DNA of 64,000 bases, taken from NCBI GenBank assembly GCA_017307375.1, contig JAFKFH010000013.1:124001-188000 (forward strand), given 5' to 3'. The DNA comes from Alphaproteobacteria bacterium. Lineage in GTDB: Bacteria; Pseudomonadota; Alphaproteobacteria; Ferrovibrionales; Ferrovibrionaceae. The notes under the pieces are model-generated. The model saw only the letters and a list, made by a program, of their open reading frames with translations. It had not been told where the DNA came from and searched no databases. Positions 57,818 to 64,000 of the stretch are shown here, one piece after another; the stretch's first letter is position 1; every line of letters begins with the position of its first letter. Made by a program: the position numbers and the translations under genes.

Positions 57818-58795
57818 ATGATCCGCCGCCGCCGTTTTCTTGCCACGGCCATTGCCGGCCTGACCGTTCCGGGTGCGGCATCGGCAATCAACTGGCCGCA
57901 GCCGCCGCGCGATGCCCGGAACCCGACGCTGGTGATCGACAGCCCCGCGATCAACGCGTTCATCCCGAATTTTCGGACCTTCCAGGACATCGATGCCGCC
58001 GCGAAGGTGCGCGGCCTCGACACCACCGGCCTCGACGCGCTGCCGTCGGTATGGGGCGGCGCGCAGTTTTCGGTGACGGCCTGGCGCAAGCTGCGCAATT
58101 CGTCGACCAAGCTGACCGGGCTTTTTGCGGTGATGGACCTGCGGCAGGAAAGCCACGGCTTCCTGGACAGCAATGCGGTGACCTGGCTGGCCCAGCACAA
58201 TTGGGGCAACCTGGGGCTGACGCACGATCAGGTGAAGACTGCCGAGAGCAAGCGCCTGGCCGAACTGGCGCGCCAATCGGTCGTCACCCCGCCATCGATC
58301 GACGATTATCGCGGCCGCGGGATAAAAAAGGGACCGGAACTGACCGTCCAGAACGTGGCGCCCGAAGCCGTGGTGGTCAGCCAGACCAACGCCCGCTACA
58401 TCCGCTTTGCGGTGACCGACCATCTCCGGCCGACCGACGCCGACGTCGACCGCTTCGTCATGCTCGTGGTCGGACGGATGGGGCAGATGTACGGCCAGCC
58501 GCTCTACATCCACTGCCTGGATGGCGGTGGCCGCACGACGACCTTCCTGGCGATGGTCGACATGCTCGCCAATGCCGACCGGGTCTCGTTCGAGACGATC
58601 ATCGCCAGGCAGGCGACGGTCCGCCCCTATTACGATCTCGCCGACATGCAGCTGAAGAACGGCCAGGACGGTCCCTACAGCCCCTATTATCGCGAACGGC
58701 TGTCCTTCCTGTCCCATTTCCATAGTTTTGCGGCGGCACGGATCGGCGGCGAACACCGGCGCTGGAGCCGCTGGGTCGCCGATGGCGGCGCTTGA
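57818..58795 (+). CDS. Exported protein tyrosine phosphatase-like phytase
   Basis: A 325-residue protein with a twin-Arg-rich signal (MIRRRRFLATAIAGL, cut near ASA). The body matches cysteine phytases of the Selenomonas type: DLRQESHGFLDSNAV and NWGNLGLT, general-acid Asp201 in VTDHLRPTD, and the P-loop HCLDGGGRTTTF with Cys233 and Arg239. Rhizobial and rumen relatives hydrolyse inositol phosphates; here the loop has LDGGG where HCEAGVGRTTTF is usual. It lies between the trpE and trpGDC blocks. Its stop overlaps the TTGACA of the trpL promoter. Confidence 0.87.
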   Translation: MIRRRRFLATAIAGLTVPGAASAINWPQPPRDARNPTLVIDSPAINAFIPNFRTFQDIDAAAKVRGLDTTGLDALPSVWGGAQFSVTAWRKLRNSSTKLTGLFAVMDLRQESHGFLDSNAVTWLAQHNWGNLGLTHDQVKTAESKRLAELARQSVVTPPSIDDYRGRGIKKGPELTVQNVAPEAVVVSQTNARYIRFAVTDHLRPTDADVDRFVMLVVGRMGQMYGQPLYIHCLDGGGRTTTFLAMVDMLANADRVSFETIIARQATVRPYYDLADMQLKNGQDGPYSPYYRERLSFLSHFHSFAAARIGGEHRRWSRWVADGGA

Positions 58796-58820
58796 CAAAA
58801 GCGGCCGGCGACGGGATGGT
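58792..58820 (+). promoter_or_regulatory. trpL: Candidate trpL promoter
   Basis: TTGACA at 58792-58797 and a weak GATGGT at 58815-58820, 17 bases apart. Transcription would start about the trpL ATG, so the leader may be leaderless as described for rhizobial trpL. The -35 element overlaps the end of the phosphatase gene. Confidence 0.5.
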
Positions 58821-58826
58821 TTGGCC

Positions 58827-58895
58827 ATGTCTGCGATGAACAGCCATATCCTTTCGCGCCGCTGGTGGCGCTGGCACAGCCAGCGGCCCTCCTAG
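58827..58895 (+). CDS. trpL: trp operon leader peptide, 22 residues
   Basis: ATG 58827 to TAG 58893, encoding 22 residues with three Trp codons within four positions (RRWWRWH), 187 bases upstream of trpG. Codons with two adjacent UGG form the classic attenuation sensor: ribosomes stall when charged tRNA-Trp is scarce. No ribosome site precedes it. It heads trpG-trpD-trpC rather than trpE. Placement in front of a trp gene and composition make the call strong. Confidence 0.85.
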   Translation: MSAMNSHILSRRWWRWHSQRPS

Positions 58896-59045
58896 CACGC
58901 ATGCATGCAGGGCCACCAGCGAGGGGCCCTGCCGCGATCCAAGACACCGCCAAGGTTCCCTTCCCGACCGACGACAGCAGGAGGAGGACCAGATGATTCC
59001 CGAAATCGGCACGACGAGACCGCCCTTGACGGTCGGGGCGCTTTC
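58861..59045 (+). promoter_or_regulatory. Candidate trp attenuator RNA region
   Basis: The Trp codons lie in GCTGGTGGC (58861-58869), which can pair with GCCACCAGC (58912-58920). A competing hairpin pairs GCAGGGCC (58907-58914) with GGCCCTGC (58925-58932); the two overlap at 58912-58914 and exclude each other. Further on, CCCGACCG (58963-58970) can pair with CGGTCGGG (59030-59037), and CGCCC with GGGCG at 59021-59040 just before CTTTCC. Which of these terminates is not settled by eye. Confidence 0.6.
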
Positions 59046-59081
59046 CGGTTTGGTCGCGGCCCAAAAGGCACCGGGGCGGCC

Positions 59082-59675
59082 ATGATCATCCTGATCGACA
59101 ACTATGACTCATTCACCTGGAACCTCGTGCACTACCTGGGCGAACTGGGGGCCGAGATTCAGGTGCACCGCAACGATGCGCTGACCGTCGACGAGGTGCT
59201 GGAACGCCGGCCGCGCGGCATCGTGCTGTCGCCCGGCCCCTGCGATCCCGACCGCGCCGGCATCTGCCTGGCGCTGATCGGCGCGGCCGCAGCCAACCGG
59301 CTGCCGCTGCTCGGCGTCTGCCTGGGCCACCAGGCGATCGGCCAGGCCTTCGGCGGTCGCGTGGTGCGCGCCCCCGAACCCAAGCACGGCAAGCTGTCGG
59401 CGGTGACTCATGGCGACAGCGGCGTCTTCGCCGGCCTGCCGCAGAAGTTCGCGGCAACCCGCTATCACTCGCTGGTCGTCGACCGGGCCGGGCTGCCCGA
59501 AACGCTCGTCGTCAATGCCGAGAGCGAAGATGGCCTGATCATGGGCCTGCATCACCGCGACCTGCCGATCCACGGCGTCCAGTTCCACCCCGAGAGCATC
59601 GCCTCCGAGCACGGCCATGCCCTTCTGCGCAACTTCCTCGCCCTCACCGGCGAAAACCTGAGACAGGCGGCATGA
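59082..59675 (+). CDS. trpG: Anthranilate synthase component II, glutamine amidotransferase
   Basis: A 197-residue subunit that supplies ammonia to Trp[27 protein letters not shown], the Cys in [15 protein letters not shown] and the triad [10 protein letters not shown] are diagnostic. It may also serve 4-amino-4-deoxychorismate synthesis, as in some bacteria. It overlaps trpD by ATGA and is preceded by the Trp leader. Confidence 0.97.
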   Translation: MIILIDNYDSFTWNLVHYLGELGAEIQVHRNDALTVDEVLERRPRGIVLSPGPCDPDRAGICLALIGAAAANRLPLLGVCLGHQAIGQAFGGRVVRAPEPKHGKLSAVTHGDSGVFAGLPQKFAATRYHSLVVDRAGLPETLVVNAESEDGLIMGLHHRDLPIHGVQFHPESIASEHGHALLRNFLALTGENLRQAA

Positions 59676-60712
59676 CCGGCGACATCACCGACTTCAAGCA
59701 ACTGCTGGGCCTCGTCGCGGCCGGCCAGCGCCTGTCGATCGAACAGGCCAAGTTCGCCTTCGACATCATGATGGCGGGCGACGCCACGCCGTCGCAGATG
59801 GGCGCCTTCCTGATGGGCCTGCGCGTGCGCGGCGAAACCATCGAGGAGATCACCGGCGGCGTGCTGGCATTGCGCGCCCGCGCCATCCGCATCAATGCGC
59901 CGGCCGGCGCCATCGACGTCGTCGGCACGGGCGGCGACGGCGTCGGTACCTGGAACATCTCGACCTGCGCCGCAATCGTCGTCGCCAGCCTGGGCGTGCC
60001 GGTCGCCAAGCACGGCAACCGCGCGGCGTCGTCGAAGAGCGGGGCCGCCGACGTGCTGACCGCCCTCGGGGTCAACATCGATGCCGACATGACGCTGGTG
60101 CAGAAGGCGCTGGACGAGATCGGCCTGTGCTTCCTGATGGCCCAGCGTCATCACGGCTCGATGCGGCATGTCGGGCCGACGCGGGTCGAGCTCGGCACGC
60201 GCACGATCTTCAACCTGGTCGGTCCGCTGGCCAACCCGGCAGGTACGCGCCGGCTGATGATGGGCGTCTTCGCCCGCGACTGGGTCGAACCGATCGCCTA
60301 TGCCCAGCACAACCTGGGGGCCGAGCGCGCCTGGGTCGTGCACGGTCTCGACGGGCTCGACGAACTGACGACGACGACCGGCTCGCTGGTCGCCGAACTA
60401 CGCGACGGCGAGGTCCGCTCGTTCGAGGTGACGCCGGAGGATGCCGGCCTCGAGCGCGCCGATATCGAGGCGCTCAAAGGCGGCGACCCGGCGACCAACG
60501 CGCTGGCGCTGAACGCCGTGCTCGACGGTCACCAGGGTGCCTACCGCGACATCGTGCTGATGAACGCGGCAGCCGCGCTGATCGTCGCCGGTCGGGCCGA
60601 AACCTTGCGCGACGGCGCGGCCCAGGCGGCGCGTGCGATCGACGACGGGCTCGCGCGTCGCACGCTGGATGGCCTGATCCGGGTCAGCCATGAAACGGTC
60701 TCGGCAAAATGA
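59672..60712 (+). CDS. trpD: Anthranilate phosphoribosyltransferase
   Basis: A 346-residue enzyme joining anthranilate to [38 protein letters not shown] and the [13 protein letters not shown] region are in place, as is [13 protein letters not shown]. It is coupled to trpG and trpC by ATGA overlaps on both sides. Confidence 0.97.
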   Translation: MTGDITDFKQLLGLVAAGQRLSIEQAKFAFDIMMAGDATPSQMGAFLMGLRVRGETIEEITGGVLALRARAIRINAPAGAIDVVGTGGDGVGTWNISTCAAIVVASLGVPVAKHGNRAASSKSGAADVLTALGVNIDADMTLVQKALDEIGLCFLMAQRHHGSMRHVGPTRVELGTRTIFNLVGPLANPAGTRRLMMGVFARDWVEPIAYAQHNLGAERAWVVHGLDGLDELTTTTGSLVAELRDGEVRSFEVTPEDAGLERADIEALKGGDPATNALALNAVLDGHQGAYRDIVLMNAAAALIVAGRAETLRDGAAQAARAIDDGLARRTLDGLIRVSHETVSAK

Positions 60713-61512
60713 GCGACAAGCTTGCCGAGATCTGCGCGGTCAAGCGCGACCATATCCAGCAGGCCCGCGCCCGGCGCCCGCTGGCCGCGGTGGAGGCGGC
60801 GGCCAAGGCCGCAACCCCGCCGCGCGGCTTCATCGCCGCGCTGCAACGCGCGGCGACAGGCGGCTATGCGCTGATCGCCGAGATCAAGAAGGCATCGCCG
60901 TCGAAGGGCGTGATCCGGGCCGATTTCGATCCGGCGACGCTGGCCCGGGCCTACCAGGCGGGTGGCGCGACCTGCCTGTCGGTCCTCACCGACACGCCAT
61001 ACTTCCAGGGCCATGACGACTACCTCGTCGCGGCCCGCGCGGCGGTCGACCTGCCGGCGCTGCGCAAGGATTTCATGCTCGATCCCTACCAGGTGTTCGA
61101 AGCCCGCGCACTCGGCGCCGACTGCATCCTGCTGATCCTCGCCTGCCTGTCCGACGGGCAGGCCGCCGAGCTCGAGGAGATCGCCCGCGCCCTCGGCATG
61201 GACGTGCTGATCGAGACGCATGACGCCGACGAGATGACCCGCGCCCTAAGGCTGAAATCGCCGCTGATCGGGGTCAACAACCGCAACCTCAAGACCCTGT
61301 CGATCGATCTCGGCATCAGCGAGGCCCTGCGCGCGATGTGTCCGCCCGATCGCATACTGGTTTCCGAAAGCGGCCTGGGCAGCCCCGCCGATCTGGCGCG
61401 CATGGCCCGGATAGGCATTCGTACCTTCCTGATCGGCGAAAGCCTGATGCGCGAGGCCGACGTCACCGCGGCGACCCGCGCAATCCTCGGCAACCCGCTG
61501 GCCGCGCCGTGA
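60709..61512 (+). CDS. trpC: Indole-3-glycerol phosphate synthase
   Basis: A 267-residue TIM-barrel enzyme that closes the indole ring. [50 protein letters not shown] and [14 protein letters not shown] are its landmarks. It overlaps trpD by ATGA and moaC by GTGA. There is no fused TrpF. Confidence 0.97.
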   Translation: MSDKLAEICAVKRDHIQQARARRPLAAVEAAAKAATPPRGFIAALQRAATGGYALIAEIKKASPSKGVIRADFDPATLARAYQAGGATCLSVLTDTPYFQGHDDYLVAARAAVDLPALRKDFMLDPYQVFEARALGADCILLILACLSDGQAAELEEIARALGMDVLIETHDADEMTRALRLKSPLIGVNNRNLKTLSIDLGISEALRAMCPPDRILVSESGLGSPADLARMARIGIRTFLIGESLMREADVTAATRAILGNPLAAP

Positions 61513-61994
61513 GCGACGAACGGCGCCTGACCCATTTCGACGACGCCGGTCGGGCGGCGATGGTCGACGTTTCGGCCAAGCCCGCCACGACCCGCACCGC
61601 GGAAGCGCGCGCCCGCGTGCTGATGCAGCCGGAGACGCTGAAGCTGATCGAGAACGGCACGGCGGCGAAGGGCGATGTACTGGGGGTCGCCAGGCTGGCC
61701 GGGATCATGGCGGCGAAGCGGACTGCCGACCTGATCCCGCTGTGCCATCCGCTGGCCATCGCCAAGGTCACGGTCGACCTCGAACCCAACCGGGCGGACT
61801 CGGCCGTCGACATCGTCGCAACCGTCAAGCTGACCGGCCAGACCGGCGTCGAGATGGAAGCCCTGACCGCCGCCTCGGTCGCGGCCCTCACGGTCTACGA
61901 CATGGTCAAGGCGGTCGACCGCGGCATGCGCATCACCGACATCCGCGTCACCCGCAAGGCCGGCGGCAAGTCGGGTGATTTCAGCCAGGACTGA
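61509..61994 (+). CDS. moaC: Cyclic pyranopterin monophosphate synthase
   Basis: A 161-residue molybdopterin enzyme acting with Moa[38 protein letters not shown] with PLCHPL, and the catalytic [20 protein letters not shown] are intact. It starts at GTG 61509, overlapping the trpC stop, so molybdopterin synthesis is coupled to the trp genes on one transcript. Confidence 0.97.
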   Translation: MSDERRLTHFDDAGRAAMVDVSAKPATTRTAEARARVLMQPETLKLIENGTAAKGDVLGVARLAGIMAAKRTADLIPLCHPLAIAKVTVDLEPNRADSAVDIVATVKLTGQTGVEMEALTAASVAALTVYDMVKAVDRGMRITDIRVTRKAGGKSGDFSQD

Positions 61995-62058
61995 TCGGGC
62001 TGGCACCGCGCGGATTTACCGCTAGAGTCGGCGGCCCGTCCGCGTCAGGAGTTGGCCC

Positions 62059-63282
62059 ATGAGCCCGTCCGATCTGCTGCCCGTGCCCGAGGCCAAGGCG
62101 CGCATCCGCGCCGCGTTCGATCCCGTCCCGCTCGAATGGGTCGGGCTGACCGAGGCCGGGGGGCGCATCTTGGCAGAACCGCTCGCTGCCCGCCGCACCC
62201 AGCCTCCGGTGCCGATGTCGGCGATGGACGGTTATGCCGCGCGTCACCAGGACGCGACGGCCGGCGCCACGCTCGATCTGGTCGGCGCGGTTGCCGCCGG
62301 CGGAATCTACGAGGGCACGGTCGGGCCGGGTGAAACCGTGCGCATCTTTACCGGTGCCGCCCTTCCCGACGGTGCCGACACCGTCGTGATCCAGGAAAAC
62401 GTCTCCGCCGCCGGCAGCCGCATCACCATCAACGAGGCCAGCCGCGCCATCGGCGCCAACGTGCGCAAGGCCGGCATCGATTTCCGCGAGGGCGACACCA
62501 AGCTGCAGGCCGGTACCCGGCTCGGTGCCCGCCACGTGGCGCTGGCCGCGGCGATGGGCCACGCCTTCCTGCCGGTGCGACGGCGGCCGCGCATCGCGCT
62601 GCTTGCGACCGGCGACGAACTGCGCCGGCCGGGCGACGCCCTGGGGCCTACGCAGATCGTCGCCTCCAACGCCTACGGCCTTGCCGCACTCGTGCGCGCC
62701 TGCGGCGCGGAGCCCGTCGACCTCGGCATCGCCCGTGACGATCGGGCCGTCCTGGCGCGCGCGGCCGCGGGGGCGGTCCATTGTGATCTGCTGGTCACCA
62801 TCGGCGGGGCCAGTGTCGGCGAGCATGACCTGATCCGCGAGGTCCTGGGCCAGGGCGGGGCCGGCCTCGATTTCTGGAAGATCGCGATGCGCCCGGGCAA
62901 GCCGCTGATGTTCGGGGAAACCGGCGGGACCAGGCTGCTCGGCCTGCCGGGCAATCCGGTATCGGCGCTGGTCTGCGGCCTGCTGTTCCTGACCGAGGCG
63001 ATCGCCGGACTGCTCGGCACCGGCCAGAACCCGCTGCCGATGGGCGAGGCGCGGCTGGGTGCCGACCTGCCGGAGAACGACCGGCGCGAGGATTATCTGC
63101 GCGCCACCCTTACGCGCGACGAAGCGGGCCGGCTGGTGGCGACGGCGTTCGCACGCCAGGACTCGTCGATGCTGTCCACGCTTGCCGATGCCGACTGCTT
63201 CATCGTGCGTCCGCCGGGGGCGCCGGCGGCGGCGGCCGGCGTGCCGGTGCCGATCCTCGACCTGGGCGGCGGCGCTTTCTGA
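62059..63282 (+). CDS. moeA: Molybdopterin molybdenumtransferase
   Basis: A 407-residue enzyme that inserts Mo into molybdopterin. MSAMDGYAARHQD near the N-terminus, EGDTKLQAGTRLG, LLATGDELRRPGD, GGASVGEHDLIRE and LGLPGNPVSALV are the conserved parts. It begins 64 bases after moaC and precedes lexA. The sulfite-oxidase-like protein at 16 kb is a possible user of the cofactor. Confidence 0.96.
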   Translation: MSPSDLLPVPEAKARIRAAFDPVPLEWVGLTEAGGRILAEPLAARRTQPPVPMSAMDGYAARHQDATAGATLDLVGAVAAGGIYEGTVGPGETVRIFTGAALPDGADTVVIQENVSAAGSRITINEASRAIGANVRKAGIDFREGDTKLQAGTRLGARHVALAAAMGHAFLPVRRRPRIALLATGDELRRPGDALGPTQIVASNAYGLAALVRACGAEPVDLGIARDDRAVLARAAAGAVHCDLLVTIGGASVGEHDLIREVLGQGGAGLDFWKIAMRPGKPLMFGETGGTRLLGLPGNPVSALVCGLLFLTEAIAGLLGTGQNPLPMGEARLGADLPENDRREDYLRATLTRDEAGRLVATAFARQDSSMLSTLADADCFIVRPPGAPAAAAGVPVPILDLGGGAF

Positions 63283-63292
63283 CATCTGGCCC

Positions 63293-63321
63293 TTGACGGG
63301 CTTGCAGAACCAAACTAGAAC
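63293..63321 (+). promoter_or_regulatory. lexA: lexA promoter with GAAC-N7-GAAC SOS box
   Basis: TTGACG at 63293-63298 and TAGAAC at 63316-63321, 17 bases apart. A perfect GAAC-N7-GAAC at 63307-63321 (spacer CAAACTA) overlaps the -10. This is the reverse complement of GTTC-N7-GTTC, the known alphaproteobacterial LexA box, so lexA should repress itself. Confidence 0.8.
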
Positions 63322-63331
63322 AATATCGTCA

Positions 63332-63346
63332 GTTGCCGTTTCGTTC
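63332..63346 (+). promoter_or_regulatory. lexA: Imperfect second SOS-like box
   Basis: GTTG-N7-GTTC, one base away from the alphaproteobacterial LexA box, 11 bases after the perfect site. It may be a weaker second site; with one mismatch it is only a candidate. Confidence 0.35.
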
Positions 63347-63405
63347 CGACAACCGTCGGCATGTATTCGGATCCAGGGCATTGCCTGAGGGGAGAGCGCG
63401 CTACC

Positions 63406-64000
63406 ATGCTCACGCGTAAGCAACACGAACTGCTGATGTATATTCACCAGCATCTTCAGCATTCCGGCGTCTCTCCCTCGTTCGACGAAATGAAGGACGC
63501 GCTGAACCTGCGGTCGAAGTCGGGCATTCACCGGCTGATCACCGGGCTCGAGGAACGCGGCTTCATCCGTCGTCTTGCGCATCGTGCCCGTGCGCTCGAA
63601 GTACTTCGCCTGCCCGAAACCGCCCTGCCTCGCCGGAATGCCGGCGCTGCGCCGGCCGTCGCCTCGGCACCGAGCCCCGAGATGGTCGCTGCGCCGGAAG
63701 GGACCACGGCCGGCATCGCCGCAAGCCCGCGCCGCTTCGAGCCCAACGTGATCCGCGGTGGTGCCGGCAATGCCTCGATCTCGACCGGCATGCCCGCCGG
63801 GGCCGTGCCGGTGCCCAGCAACGATCTGCTGGCCCTGCCGCTCTATGGCCGCATCGCCGCCGGCACGCCGATCGAAGCGCTGCGCGATTATTCCCGACAG
63901 GTCGAGGTGCCCGGCTCCTTCGTCGGCATGGGCGAGCATTATGCGCTCGAGGTCGCCGGCGACTCGATGGTCGATGCGGGCATTCTCGACGGTGACACCG
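63406..64000 (+). CDS. lexA: LexA repressor, C-terminus cut by window edge
   Basis: ATG 63406 to the window end, 198 codons so far. The N-terminal winged helix is [16 protein letters not shown] with [11 protein letters not shown] and [15 protein letters not shown] long Ala/Pro-rich linker follows, as in this class. The self-cleavage site is Ala152-Gly153 in GRIAAGTP, and the catalytic Ser187 is in GDSMVD; the Lys lies beyond the edge. AGGGGAGAG precedes the start. It represses SOS genes until RecA triggers its cleavage. Confidence 0.97.
   Translation, partial: MLTRKQHELLMYIHQHLQHSGVSPSFDEMKDALNLRSKSGIHRLITGLEERGFIRRLAHRARALEVLRLPETALPRRNAGAAPAVASAPSPEMVAAPEGTTAGIAASPRRFEPNVIRGGAGNASISTGMPAGAVPVPSNDLLALPLYGRIAAGTPIEALRDYSRQVEVPGSFVGMGEHYALEVAGDSMVDAGILDGDT

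Noticed and set aside
61981-63939. 652-codon minus-strand frame over moeA and lexA
   Set aside because: Shadow of moeA and lexA; no ribosome site, no motif.

Overview
The window is GC-rich chromosomal DNA of an alphaproteobacterium. The evidence is the gene order rpoZ-rsh-pyrE-pdxJ, pdhA-pdhB-pdhC-lpd-lipA with a lipoyl domain on E1-beta, kdsA-eno-ftsB, pyrG-secG-tpiA, trpG-trpD-trpC-moaC-moeA-lexA, and a GAAC-N7-GAAC SOS box in front of lexA. A Rhodospirillales-like member is my best guess, but that is inference. No rRNA, tRNA, CRISPR array, insertion sequence or phage gene is visible. Coding density is very high: no stretch above 300 bases lacks a gene, and many neighbours overlap by 4 to 30 bases.

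Layout. 1-2.5 kb: end of a histidine kinase, a Sel1-repeat protein, a small DUF2842 membrane protein and a DinB-family protein. 2.5-8.2 kb: a TetR regulator with palindromes in its promoter, acpS, and a YnjBCD-type ABC transporter lying between acpS and pdxJ. 7.5-11.5 kb: pdxJ, pyrE, the bifunctional (p)ppGpp enzyme and rpoZ. 11.6-18.1 kb: a tripartite tricarboxylate-type binding protein, folK, a NYN-domain protein, a family 5 uracil-DNA glycosylase, a soluble histidine kinase, a sulfite-oxidase-like protein, smpB and dapA. 18.3-26.8 kb: two lytic transglycosylases, a hydrolase, a threonine dehydratase, a BMP-type binding protein, an MFS pump and a phytanoyl-CoA-dioxygenase-like oxygenase. 26.9-34.7 kb: a REC-GGDEF-EAL protein, a COQ10/RatA protein and an accessory cassette (SDR, HxlR regulator, thioredoxin-fold isomerase, acyl-CoA ligase, MFS), then lipA. 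34.8-45.4 kb: pyruvate dehydrogenase operon, ftsB, eno, kdsA. 45.6-47.6 kb: a small cassette of a DUF4337 protein, an ArsR-type regulator, an unlisted 58-residue membrane protein and a DUF899 protein, joined by a repeated operator. 47.6-55.2 kb: pyrG, secG, a CoA ligase, a class II amidotransferase, tpiA and ppiD. 55.2-64 kb: trpE, a YibQ-like deacetylase, a secreted phytase-like phosphatase, a Trp-rich leader peptide, trpGDC, moaC, moeA and the start of lexA.

Reading across the window, a conserved housekeeping backbone (central carbon metabolism, lipoate and pyruvate dehydrogenase, stringent response, tryptophan, molybdopterin, SOS) is interrupted at operon joints by short accessory cassettes, several of which carry their own regulator and operator. 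The most informative new signals are the three-site CAAC-N6-GTTG operator set joining arsR, the 58-residue gene and the DUF899 gene; the paired GTTC-N7-GAAC sites before hxlR; the trpL leader peptide placed before trpG rather than trpE; and the lexA SOS box.
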